From positions 248,001 to 312,000 of the forward strand of contig CAJNOL010000017.1 of assembly GCA_905250125.1 (NCBI GenBank): DNA of 64,000 bases, given 5' to 3'. Source of the stretch: Rotaria sordida (lineage: Eukaryota > Rotifera > Eurotatoria > Philodinida > Philodinidae). Made by a program: the position numbers and the translations under genes. Each line of letters begins with the position of its first letter. Position 1 is the stretch's first letter. The notes beneath the pieces were generated by a model. That model was not told the origin of the DNA. It ran no database searches and worked only from the letters and a program-made list of their open reading frames with translations. This document shows positions 33,701-46,700 of the stretch, one piece after another.

Positions 33701-36700
33701 CTTCAAATTTATCGACTGCAAGCAACCTTTTAACGAAAGAAATGTAATGACTGTGATTTTGAACCAGAGTAACAGATTTTAATTGATGAGAATGGCCGCT
33801 TTAATCAATAAACTTGGAAATACACTAAAATGAGTCTTCGTCTCAGCATTTAAAATGATATTTATTTATTTTTCAAGTCACTGGATTGAAGCTTAGATAC
33901 TTATTTTATCATAAAACGTTCATGATAATTTCGAGTTCTTAAAATAAGCATATAGTTTACTAAAAAGTTGAAGAAAAACAAAAAAAGTGTCGGGCCGGTC
34001 CGACTCTACAAAAAGCATGATTCGCTCGTCCCGTCCGACCCGACAAAAAAGTTTCATTGGGCAGTACCGGTCGGCCTATTTTAAACCATGAGTCATACTC
34101 TTAAAAACACACTAGTTTTTTTCAAATCTAATATTTTGTTTCATAGCTGATTATTTTTAATAAGTAGTACGTACTATGACCAGTTCTAAAACTCAGAAAA
34201 TCGTATTATGATAATCTATTTTGAAATAATAATTACATACTTTTGTTCTATTTTTAATTTCCACTGGAGAAAATGTTTTCGTATAATAAAAACTAAAATA
34301 TTTATGTTCCAAAAACTTTTTGTAGACCATTCTGAGGGACTACCGAAATCACTATCTGGATCTTTTCAAACAATTGTTGTTGAGAAAGAATCTAAAAAAA
34401 ACGTGTACTAAACATTTTTCCTTCACTTTACATGGTGCCTGGTCGTAAGAGTTCGTTTGCTACTATTAATTCTGAATCCAGTTCACCAAGATCACATTTT
34501 AGCACTAAAAAGTAACAAGATTTATATTCATCACAAGATACTAGTATGATCATATCTTTTGTTAGTTATATAAATTGTGTATGAACGCTCCTATGGTTTT
34601 TTTTCCATTAGCTAACATGAAAAATTAACCATCCTCTCGTCCTTTAACTCAACCATTAATTAAAGGTAGCATTATTCGTCGTATATATTTTTTTTCTCTA
34701 TTAGTAATTAATATTTGCTTATGTTAGATGAGTTTACTCTCTTTTGTTAATATGAAATATTATATGCATGAAATGCATCTTATCTATTGAATATTCATTT
34801 GAAATTTTTAGAATTAATTTTAAACGAATTAGAAAATTATTTTGTTTTATATAGGTGAAATGATGGTACATTATTATTATGTTGATCATTCAAAACAACA
34901 AAATAACACTCAAAGTGATAGTAGTGATCGTGGCGATAATCATCAATTACCATTTTCAAGTAGTGATGAAATTCTTCATGGAAATTTTTTCCTTTTTGGT
35001 CAAGCTATTTGGATTATTTGTCAATTACTTGGTAAGATTTATAAAAATAAATCTAAATGAATTTTAACGATATAAATGTGTACTGGCATTAATATTAAAA
35101 AAAAAGAAATTTCTTAGCATTATAAAGAGATAACTAACAAAATACGTGAGAACAAGTAATATTTGCTTCTAAAAATTTTTCATAATCTATATAGTTTTTT
35201 CTTCTTTTGGAGTTTCTGTCTGCTATAGTTTTTGCTATTCGATGATAAATATACTTTTTATTTTTTTTTCGTAACATTTTGATAAATTCAAAATGTAAAT
35301 GTCAACGTTCAATTACTGTTTACCACAGAGATCATTTAAAAATCCATTTCGTAGGATAAATCTTCATTTTTCACATGCCACTCTCATCCTCGCGTGATGC
35401 TGTATGTGATTGAAGTACATGCCTAGAAATTGAGATTTATGGAAAGGAAAATTAGAAACCATTCTTCTGTTAAACATGTAACCAATTCTATACTGTGACT
35501 AATTGTCACGTTCCTTCCAATAGTCTATGATACATTTTGTAGTAGATCTTGATAGTTTATGATGGATCTTAGGAAATTCTAATAGAAACTAAATAAAGCT
35601 GCTATCTAATTTTGTCAAAAAAAATGAGTCATAATATAACTTATATACATAAGGAAAAAACAAGAACGTTCCCCATATAGTTTGTCAGGACGCTGTGATG
35701 TATATAAATATTTTGAAAAAAATGAAGTTTCTAATGATTATTCAATTTTTTCTTTAGTTGATAAAGTTTTAACAATTACTGATCTTGATCCTATTCGACG
35801 TTATTTATCACCGAGTGATCGACCAAAACCAAATTTAAGATATTCATCTATACAAGTAAATATTAATTTTAAAAATTTTTATTTTTATCTTTTTTTCTAA
35901 TTAGGATTCATTACGTTATCAATATACTACAAATATACCAAAATTAATGACGAATTCACCATCTGATACCGTAGATAGGAAAAAACAAGCACAAATAGTT
36001 ATTCCTGCAAATGTAAACGATAGATAGTTTTGATACAAAAAACAGAAAATAATTTTTATTTTTTTGTATTAGGTTACTTTCTCCGATTTAGTTATTCAAG
36101 TTGTTGCAATATCAGAATCTGTTCGTTTACAACAAGTATTAGCAACATATGGTATTCAAACACAAACACCAAAACAAGTTGAACCAATTTTAATTTGGCC
36201 ACCAGCAGAATTAGTTAAAGTATGATTTTTATTTTTATTTTTTTTTTGTGTAACAGAATTATTTTATTATATGTTTTAGGCATATGCAAATTTAGGTGCA
36301 AATAAAAAACTTGGTTTTAGTGGACGTCCAGATCGACCTATTGGTGTACTTGGTACATGTAAGGTAAAAATATTTATTTTTTAAAATTTAAAATTTTATT
36401 CAAAACTTAAAATGTTTTATTTTAGGTCTATAGAATTTGTTCAAAAACTGTTTTAAGTTATCCATTAACATTTGAAACAAATGATTTTTATGTGTCAAAT
36501 GATATGGCTTTATTATTAGATAATATTCGAGTAAATGTTATTTTGTTTTATTTTTATGAAAGATCAAGAAATAAAATTATCCATTGTTCAATATTTGTTA
36601 TGTTAATATTTTGAAAGAGATTATACAAATATCAGAAATCGTTGATCAAGTGTAGTTGAATTCAAATATTTCCTTTTTCATTGAGATTTAGTCTTTTCTA

Positions 36701-39700
36701 GAAAAATTCTTTCTCGTTATCTATTTAGAGTGATTTCGAATTTATAACTAAATGTTGGCGTCTCAAAGGTCGACCAATATATTTGATGATGTTACGTGAA
36801 CATCATCTTCGGTATAAATTTCTCATTTCTTATATATGTTTTTTTTTTCTTATTAACATGTATTTCAGAGGTCCACAAAAATCGGATCTTCTTGAATTAT
36901 TAACACAAATTCGTCAAGGAAAAATTTCATCAAATATATTTGTACGATTAGAACGTCTACAGGTATTTTATTAAGTATTAATAAGCGAAAAGAACAAAAA
37001 CAATCATTTTTGTTTAGACTGCAATATCAAGTGCTTGTGTTGAACATCTAGATTTTTTAAATGATTCAATATGTACAGCTTTAGAATGGCAATCAGTTGC
37101 TGTTCATGAACATAAAAATACATCGGAAGTTGGTCGATATAAATCATTAACAGATGTATCAAAAATGCCTATTGTGGTTGAAGATATTGATTATAATAAT
37201 CATGTATGTAAATGATTTTCATTTATTTTTATTAAGTTTGATGAAAAATGTAGAAAATTTCTTCTAATTCTTGTGTATTTTGCGTAATTAACAAATCGTA
37301 CGAAGTTATTAATATTTGAATTCTGAATAGATTCTATTGAAAGTTTTTTTTTTTAAAATCTATTTAGGAATTTAAAGATCGACCTGATGATGAATTATGT
37401 GAATTTATTAATAATACAGATACATCATTAGGTTCATTAAGAAAACATGCATTAGCTACATATGAATTATATAAACGTGGTGGTCTTGATTGGATGATTC
37501 GCGATAATTATCGTGTTAGAAATCATCTTGAACATTTATTAAAAGAAGCAGCAACATGTCAACATTGGTAGATAAAAATGAAATTTAAATTTAAAAATAA
37601 TTTTGTTTTTTTTAGGGCTGTTATTCGTTTTGTATCTAGTCTTTTACATAAAATCGTCGATAGTTTAGCTCCATCAGTAACACTTTTACTTGTACGAGGA
37701 AAAGCAGTAAGTGTCTATATTATATTTTCTTAATTATTAATTTAATTTTTATTTGTTATTTAAGGTTACTCTTGGAGTTTTTGGTCATGAAGAAGCAGTT
37801 ATTGATAAACCAGTACGTCAAAATATGAATTGATAATTTGTTTTTTTGTATTTCAGTTTCAATTTTTTTTTTGTAGATACGTCCGAACGAAATATTCAAT
37901 ATACTCTACAGTGAGAATGTATTTGGTCATAGTATATTTCATGCTGTTCTTTTGCAAGAATTACTTATTGATGTTTCAGTTTTTATGTCTACATTTCCGG
38001 TAGGTTGAAAGTCATCTGTCATTTCAAAAACAAAAACAAAAAACCTTGAATTTTTTTTAGCAACTCTTTAATGGTATTCTTAAATTACGACTCGGGTAAG
38101 AAAAATAAAGGTTTTCTAGCCAAAATATGTATAACACTTTATTAATTGTATTTTTATTCTATTATAATTTTTTAAACAAAAAAAAAAAAATTTTTAAGTA
38201 GACATTAGCTTTTGAGATGATATTCATAGTTTTACTTAGACCGGATGTCTCATAATAACTAACTTACTTTTGTTGTTAACTTTTAAGAGAGTTGCCAATC
38301 ATTTGAAATTCTGAAGGTACCGACATACTCTATACGATATTCTATAGGAAAGACTTCCTTTCAGACTGATTTTTCGATAGAAATATTTCAATTGCTCTAA
38401 TAAACATGTGCATCATTTTGTTGAGTATGTTATTCTACATCCGATGAAACGAAAATTCAGATTTCATAGGATAAGTCTGACATGTGCAAATATTATTTCT
38501 AAAAATACTATCAGATATTCGTTCAGCAATTTTTCTTATCAAAAACAAACACACTTTGAACCATGTTAAAGCCGTGAATATATAGAGCAAACAATTCTTC
38601 TTTTTTTATGTACAATACTCTTAGCATCAGTCTTGATGATTAGATACTCATACAAATCTTTGTTTGATCTTCAAAAAAATAGAAAATTGAAGTTTGCGAA
38701 TTCGTAGGTATTAATTTCATGAAGTTTACACGCCGGTTCAGAAAATTTATTCAAAAAAATAAAATTGATAATTTTATAGAAAATGTAATTCTCTATTCAG
38801 TATTGAGTTTTCTAGTCTTGGTTATAGAATTGAATATTTCTGAGGAAAGAAACAAGTAAAAAAAACATTTAGCTACCACATTTTGAAGCGAAATATTTTC
38901 CTCTATAAAATAAGACTGCTCCAAAAACTAAATGATTATTGGTCCTCAAATTAAAGCATGATTTGTACTGATGCTGATCTTGGCCACGGTTGAGAATTCT
39001 GTCGTCATTTCCTCAGGCTACACAAATCATATAGCAGTTATGATAGTTTTGCTTTGCAAGTAAAAAATTCCTCTGTAAAATGTTATGACTGAATATTCTT
39101 TAACTTTCTCTTTCCATAAAATGTATCTAATTCTTCAACCGAGATCAGAAAGTCATGTGTTCATCTTCATACTTTACCATATAATTTCACATATGAAAAG
39201 CAGTGAGATCTGATTTTCAAAAGTACTTTCGATAAATCCATCGTTAAAAATAGTATAGAGAAATCGTGATCGAATCACACGAATGATTATAAGATGATTC
39301 AAAATAAAACATACACTTTGTCTAGATGCTATTTCTTCTTTAAATTTTGTAATCTTATTTTATTCAATAGATGGATTCTTCAAGCAATGAAACTTAGTTT
39401 AGAACATTTGAAAAGTGATGTAGAAGATGCTATGGTAAATATTTACCTATTTTGTTTTAAAATAATTTTCTTCTTATATAATATCTTTAAAAAAGACATT
39501 AAATACATTATCACCAAATGAAATCAAACAATTACTTTATTATGCTTTAACAAGTGATTTACAACAAGCACCAATACAAGCGTCTGATACTGAACAAAAG
39601 TAAATAAAATTCTTTTTTTTTCTGTTTTTAATAAATAAATTTCTTTTGATTTAAAATTAGTTCATCTTTTCAAAAACGTCAAATGGATGGAGCATTATGT

Positions 39701-40288
39701 CGTGTTCCAGCTGATTTTTTTGAACATGTTTGGTCAATACTTGAACGAACACCTGGTGGAATAAAATTATGTGGTGCTTTTCTTCCACAAGTAAATTTTT
39801 ATGAATTGTAAAAAAAAATGAATGTTGGGTTTTTTAGCAACCAACATTATCTGATATGACTGATTATGAATTAAATTTTTCATTAAAAATTGACGAAATG
39901 CTTAGTCGAATATCTGATCCAGCCTATCGATGTCTTGTTGTTGAAGTAAATTAAATATTCCATGTTTTTTATTTCTTCTATAATTGATAAAATGTTTTAG
40001 ATATTTGAATTAATAAATGTTTTATTAAAACGTAATGCTGAATTACGTTTTACTCAAACACTTGATGCAGATTATTTGATAAGTGAAGCTGTTAAATTAT
40101 ATCAACAACAAACAAATTCAACAGATCCATTTAAAGATTTCTATAGTCTTCCAATGCAACTTGTGGGTGGGTCAACAGGTTATATGGTTCGAGTTATTAT
40201 CAACTATTTATTTAATGCAAATACGCAAAAAACTGATAATATCAGTTTAAATGCGGGTACAAATGCCGATATATGCAAAATATCTTGA
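30737..40288 (+). CDS. PHKB: Phosphorylase b kinase regulatory subunit beta
   Basis: Twenty-eight exons, all in frame: 30737-30868, 30923-31249, 31315-31482, 31548-31684, 31747-31843, 31902-31964, 32018-32215, 32267-32324, 32398-32475, 34855-35031, 35758-35855, 35905-36012, 36073-36219, 36280-36363, 36426-36530, 36729-36811, 36869-36962, 37018-37203, 37368-37567, 37616-37706, 37765-37812, 37877-37999, 38061-38095, 39371-39434, 39496-39599, 39661-39790, 39838-39945, 40001-40288; 1176 residues. Beta rather than alpha is shown by [14 protein letters not shown] and [19 protein letters not shown] phrases, the glucoamylase-like N-terminal half ([18 protein letters not shown]) and [11 protein letters not shown] near the end. 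It is a scaffold and regulatory subunit of the kinase that activates glycogen phosphorylase. The C-terminus CKIS resembles a prenylation box. Exon 7 uses a GTCGGA donor. Exon 11 could instead start at 35689, adding 23 residues not expected from the family. Confidence 0.95.
32476..34854 (+). other. Long PHKB intron with GC-rich insertion
   Basis: This 2.4-kb intron contrasts with the usual 50-60 nt. GC-rich segments at about 32780-32850 (GGTTCGGCTCGGCTTTGGCC) and 33990-34090 (TGTCGGGCCGGTCCGAC with a complementary CGTCCGACCCGACA 30 bases on) look like transposon-derived hairpins, and the two may be weak inverted copies. A short frame near 34434-34512 has coding flavour but no compatible splice phase. 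Confidence 0.4.
34612..34665 (+). other. Candidate cassette exon with in-frame stop
   Basis: Flanked by TTTTTTTTCCATTAG and GTAGCATT. It is 54 nt long, and its phase (1/1) fits exactly between PHKB exons 9 and 10, but the sixth codon is TAA; the rest reads [12 protein letters not shown]. Family alignment needs no residues here. It may be a poison exon, a dead exon, or chance. Confidence 0.3.
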
Positions 40289-43200
40289 TTATAATATAGT
40301 TTAGTGTAGGATTTTTTTATCCACTATTTTATTTTATTTTCTTTTTTCGCATAAATATTATTTAGCTGTAGCATTTTAATTAAACGAATCTCCTCTTTCT
40401 CTTTATTTATTTATCAATCAGATATTTTATTCAAGAAAATGGAGAGATCATCTATTTTATTTAAATAAAAATAAAATACTCTGAACAATTTTATTGCAAA
40501 ATGAATGGCTATAGAAAAATAAATTATTACCATTGTTGGTAATAAACATAAACATTACGATGTACTGAAGTTTTAGAAATAATATTCTTTGAGAATTGAT
40601 TTATTCCAGCAACGTATTTTATGCTTAAAGAGGTGAATTTCGATGAAATCTTTGTGTAACTTTGAGCAATCTATTGATTTCTAGGTAAAGTATTAGTAAA
40701 AATTTTGAAAGCTTCGAGTATTAGCACAAATCGATAATAGAAATATTATGACCTGCTGATTGGTCTGAAGTATTTTCTAAATAGTAGTCTTCTACTGCGA
40801 GAGAAAGACTTCGTAAAGAATCATCTGTAGATAATTTATTATAGGTTATAAATCATATCAATTGCAATATATTATTCACAGATATTATCTATTATATCCA
40901 ATTTCACTGACTGGAGACTAATATAAGTTGTTGCATATTCATATCATTACTTTATTATATCTCGCCATAAAATAATCTACTACTGTCAACGTTGATGCTA
41001 TTTTGTCTTTACATGGATACTCGTTAATAATTTAAATCAAAACGGTAACGTTTAAAAAGAATAAATGGCAAGAAACAGCGCTGAGAGGAAAATAGGGTAG
41101 GGAAAGAAAAAAACCATTCAGAGACGAATTATGTGCGTGCAAATCGGATAAAGTCCTAGGTCTATAAATTAATAGGCAAAACAAGAACAAACAAACTAGA
41201 GAAACCGTTTATTGAGTTTATGATTTCTCCGTAGAGAAAGACATTTTTCAAAAAGTTTTCTTATCTAGACATTTTACAAAAATGTTCCCAAACTCGTGTT
41301 TTTTGCACACGGGTACATTCTGTACCTCTGATATAACTTATCCTAGTTCGTTAGAACAAATCAGCTTGTGTTCCATATTTAACTCTTTTCTGTCCAGTTT
41401 TTAGAGATAAAATCAAAATATGTATCATGTAATATTATTTAAAAGAAACAAAATGAAATAATTGATAAAACGAATGACGTTATATTGACAGATGATATGA
41501 ACTATTTTCAGTTTTGTTTGTTCAATGAGGTCCTATATTTTACTTCAATACTCATTTGGCACTTTATCTTATCTATTACTCATATCAAATGATTGTTTTG
41601 ATTATACATTGCTAACTATTATCCATTTCAAAATAGAATGTGCTCCACTGTTTTTCGAATAACTCGAGAATGGAAGCAGCTAGAAACCTGCGGTTTTCAC
41701 CAATCGAAAGAGGAGACAAAGGCACGTCTTTTTCTTCAATATTGTATAAGATGAAGTCCTTTTAAAACTAATTATCTCTGGGAAACATGGAAAAGAATGC
41801 ATGAAAGTGACCTGCCATCTAGATGAAATTTTGATTTTGACCTTCGATTTAGATAGAGGGACTTGAGATCTATAGTTCAAGACACAATGCAAACGGTTCT
41901 CTTATTGCATTCTAAAGTTGAGCAAATGGAATCATGTATTGACATGCGCAAATAATAGGGAATTTTACTGATTTTTTATTAAGTTTTTGCACTTTTTATC
42001 ATAATAGCTGGACATTTCGATGAAAACGTAACGAAAAGTAGGAAAGTGCATTGTATCTTAAACTATAAATCTCAAGTCCCTCTATCTAAATCGAAGGTCA
42101 AAATCAAAATTTCATCTAGATGGCAGGTCACTTTCATGCATTCTTTTCCATGTTTCCCAGAGATAATTAGTTTTAAAGGACTTCGTCTTATACAATATTG
42201 AAGAAAAAGACGTGCCTCTGTCTCCTCTTTCGATTGGTGAAAACCGCAGGTTTCTAGCTGCTTCCATTCTCGAGTTATTCAAAAAACAGTGGAGCACATT
42301 CTATTTTGAAATGGATAATAATTTAAGGTAATTAAATAGAGAACATCCGATACTACTAATGCCAAAATCTTGGTATTAGAAACAATTAAAATTGTCATTA
42401 ACGTATTTTTTATGTTGTTTGCCGATTGTTCTTTTCTTTTTAATTAATTTTTATCTTGTATTAATCATATTTATTTAATAGTCAATAATAATTATAAAAA
42501 AATCCTTATTTTTAATCCAATAAATCTTAATATACTCGATGCAAGATACTGAATAACATATGATTCATTATTTGATTGAATAAGAAAACTTTTTATTAGA
42601 GGTTGATTTCAATATTCACTTAAAAGTCCTGATTTTTATCTCAACTTCGATCACTGTAAGTATTCATTCCAACAAAAAGAAATAGATTTTATTTTTCTAA
42701 TAGTAGTTTGAATTTATTTAATGCTCAATTTCATGATTATTCAATATAATTTCATGAATATTAAAAAAAAAGAAATTTCAAAAGGAGCTAATTTATTTTT
42801 AATCATTTAAAAATAAAAATAAAATATCATCTGATCAAAGACAAGTATATGATATTTTGGAATAGTTTTTTGAATATGAATTTAAAAAGACAATTTAGTG
42901 GGTGTGGGATGTGGCTGTTGCTCTGTTCTTCCATCGCATTCACACCCACATCTTCTAGAAAATGATATAAGAATCAAGAGTTTCATAGCAATCATTCAGT
43001 AATGGTCGAGTTCACTTTATAAGTCTGTGTTCCATTGAAAGCGAGAAAGTTATCAAAATTGACATGGTATTCCTTACCCGAAATACTCTCTATTGACAAA
43101 TGCTTAGCAGTAAACTAATCACTAGTATACTATTTTACTGTGAAATATGTGCTCTTTCATTTTCTTTAGAGAATATAATTTTCGCTTTTGCTTTGGGTAA

Positions 43201-43747
43201 TTGTTGACGCGCTGAATTTTGTTCAACCTTAATTTACAGGCTTTTAAAGGATCGGATCATAACTTTCAAACCCTACTAAATTTTTGAACTCATATTTGGA
43301 AAGGATACAAAGTTCCGATTCTAACCCAATATTTTCAAATTTCTGCAAACTCACTTAAAACACTGAATAGTGAATGAATATTTTATCTAATTACTTTTCG
43401 ATCATCCGTTAATTAACATTTCGAAATAATTATTTAGCATCAAGATTATTTTATTGGGCATGGTTAGAAATTTATTTTGTGCCAAAACATATCACTTGTG
43501 AACATATTTATGAAACAGACTAAGTTAACAAACAAAACAACTCTGTTTTTTCATAAACCAAATCCACTTGTTTTCATCATCACACTCTTGGATCTTCAAA
43601 CAAAAAAAAACACTTTAATCACATTATGCAGTAAATTTGAAATGTCAAATGATAGGTTTTTTTTTTCGTTAATTCAAAAATCTAGAAAAATATTAAAAGA
43701 TTATTCACGGTGAAGGATGCAAAAAAAAATTTTTTTTTCAATAGCAT
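40289..43747. other. Intergenic region with a strong foldback
   Basis: 3.5 kb between the convergent 3' ends of PHKB and the MICU-like gene. It holds the foldback at 41617-42320 and a small GTGGGTGTGGGATGTGG hairpin near 42899-42955. No exon seen; short frames at 41680-41892 and 42112-42297 are the two mirror arms. Confidence 0.5.
41617..42320. mobile_element. Young foldback/MITE-like element
   Basis: The left arm (41617-41893) and right arm (42048-42320) are reverse complements at well over 90% by eye, beginning TATTATCCATTTCAAAATAG and ending with its complement; the loop is about 150 bp. Both arms carry the same translated peptide in mirror image, showing how intact the copy is. No coding capacity, so non-autonomous; no clear target-site duplication. 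Confidence 0.85.
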
Positions 43748-46700
43748 TTAATTCAAAGCAATTATCGGATTGTCTTTAGCTCGTTTACGAACACAACGTT
43801 TAAATTGATCAAATTTTGAGTTCGATACATTACTATCATCATATGTCTATAAAAAAAAAGCAAAAGTCTCATCAATACTTGAAAAATGTATATAAGAAAA
43901 ACAACCAACAACTGACATGAAAAATACGAGCAAGTCGATCTTTCATTACAGGCATAAATTCGTCATAGCTTCTATACGAAAAAAAAAAACAATTTCATGT
44001 GAATATTAAAACAAAGAAAACGATTTACAAATATTGATCCTCATCAATATCGAATATTCGAAAGATAAGAGCAATTATATGATATTCAAGTTCAAAACCC
44101 ATTGAAATTTTTACTGCTCGTTGGAATTCAGCTAAAAAAATAAACATTTTATTAATATTCTTTAATGAGAGAAATGCTTACCTTGCGAGATTGGTTTATT
44201 TGATAATTTATGAAAATACATAACAATACCAAAGTCTTCAAGATTATTAAGAAATGTAGAAAATTGTTTAAATTGTTCAAATGTAATTGCCTATTTTATT
44301 AGAAATTTAATTAGATTAATGAATAAAAAACAAAACAACTCTTTGTTTCGTACATTTTGTTGATCACTATGTTTTTTGACTTTTTCGAATATGATTATTT
44401 TTGTATCATGATCAAAATTTGTATAGCGTAAAAGAATTTCAGTAAAACTTAAATCTGATATTGTTTTGAAACCATGTGAATATCCGTTAAATTCAATTTC
44501 AAGTATTTCCATTTGAAGATTTTCCATAAAACTATATAAAAAAAATCATCTTTTAAAAAACAAAAACCAAAGTTTTTTTTAAATTGTATTTACCGTTTGA
44601 ATTCTGTATATTTCAATGTATCGTGACCATGTTTACCAAAGAAATGTCTAAGTAATGTTGTATTTGTTTGTTGACTATTATCAGACTATAAAATTAAAAT
44701 GTTAATTTAATTTAGATTTGTAAAAATTATTTATCAGAAATTATAAATTTATTATTAAGCAAGACAAAATTAGTATCAAGCGAGAAGTATATAGGAGCGA
44801 TTTGCAATATCACTGCTTGTTCTCTCTTAACATATAATAACAAAATCGTCAGGTCAAAATATTTTAATTTAGAACTTTTTTTTTCGATCATTTTTGTTTC
44901 ACAAACAATACAATGTGATTACAAATCGCCCATATATCTGTGCATATGCTCCCATTACTTATTGCATAAATACGTACGATATTAGATTATTTTATTAATT
45001 GTTTTGTTATTGAATATGTTACACACATGTGAAATCAAACATGTACATATTGAATATAAAGACACTCTTTTTCTTGGTAGATTAATCATGAAAAATTTTA
45101 ATAAAAGGAGTATATATGAATTACACGCACATTAAAATAATTATTTAGATTTTGAGTTAAATTTGATTTTGATGAAGAATGTTTCTTCGATTGGTGACGT
45201 ATCCTACATTCATTACACACTACTTTTTCAAACTAAAAAAAAAATAATTATCTATTTAGAAAATAAATATTTTGAAATATACCATAAGAAATTCATGTTT
45301 ATCAACCAGTTTATTACCTAAATATATAATTAAACTTTTTTTTTCACAACTATACCAAATTCATTTATTCATTTTTGAATTTTATTAATAAAAAAATTCA
45401 AACAGAATTATAAAACAAGGAATGAATAAAACAATCCTTGCTTAAAATGGTGAAAGACAAATATCTCAGTTCATTTGTAATTACAAAGAATAGTTTAAAA
45501 GTTTATTTAAAGTATTTTATAGTGTATGATATATTCTTTAAAACAGTAGCAAGGTCATTTTGATGTTCTGACAATACTTATAATAATACTTCAAGACCCC
45601 TCAAAAGAAGACAAAATCGAAATTGATATAAATTTATGAGAAGATAGCTCGAGATCTGATCTTTTATACACGACATGATTTTTTTATTTGACACCTTCTT
45701 CTTTGTCGAAATCTTTAATGATTTCTTTCGTCACCTGCTTGAAAAATATGCTGTTTTCTCTGTTTATCGTGTTTTTGATCACGCATCCCAAAATTCTTGA
45801 AGGAGCTTTATTGTAGCCAATTCCTTTTTTGATTTGAAAGAGCATATCAAGTTGTAGTTCCTGGCAGACGCCGGTTTTTTTTTGAATTAAGATTTTTTAC
45901 TATTATACAAAAAAGCACTTAAATATAGAGACAACTAGTTTTTGAGTTTGTCGAGGTATGAGACTCGTCATCCTTTTTCTCCGCATAAAAAGTAAGAATT
46001 TGAAAAACAAAAAGTTCTGCCAGGTATTACAGTCTGACACACTCTTTCAAATAAAGAAAAATTAAGTATATAGAGTGAAGGTTCACTGAGAATCTTCGAT
46101 TATCAAATGCCATCTCAGCCCCAATATATCCTGACAATTTCATCCGATTTAAATGCATCTTTAAGAGTGAGTGTATGAGAAAGTCAGTCACTCTCGTATA
46201 TCGACGATAGAGTAATAAGTTAGAATTTCCTGATTATTTTTATATATTGTAGATGATGATGAGCTTAGTAATCTCTGAAATATTCAGCTTGATCTTATCA
46301 CTTTTTTTGAGATCATTATTCAAAATATCGATCAAATTTTTCATGATAATTATTGAGAAATTTTTTTTAAAGTAAATATAAAATATATTGATAGTCCAAA
46401 CAGAGGTCTATTTTGTTCTTGTTGAAATTTTGTTAGCAAAATGTCAAAATGAATAAAATAACGTTCTGTTTGGACTATCAATATATTTTATATTTAATAA
46501 AAGAAAATTTCTGAATAATTATTATGAAAAATTTTGATCAATATTTTGAATAATGATCCTGGAAAAAGTGATAAGACTGAGTCGAAATTTTCAGAGATTA
46601 CTAAACTTATCACTATCTACAACGTCGATATGTGAGTTTCTCACATATTGACTCTTAAATATTAATTCTTATTGAATATTTTGAAAAATCTTACCATCTG

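Noticed and set aside
34434..34512. Possible extra PHKB exon starting MVPGRKSSF
   Set aside because: Donor phase (2) does not fit exon 10 or the cassette, and family alignment shows no gap between exons 9 and 10.
35682..35757. Earlier start for PHKB exon 11
   Set aside because: In frame via the acceptor at 35687-35688, but adds residues absent from the family, while TTTCTTTAG at 35749-35757 gives the expected [13 protein letters not shown].
41680..42297. Two similar ORFs (-) in the intergenic region
   Set aside because: They are mirror arms of the foldback element, not genes.
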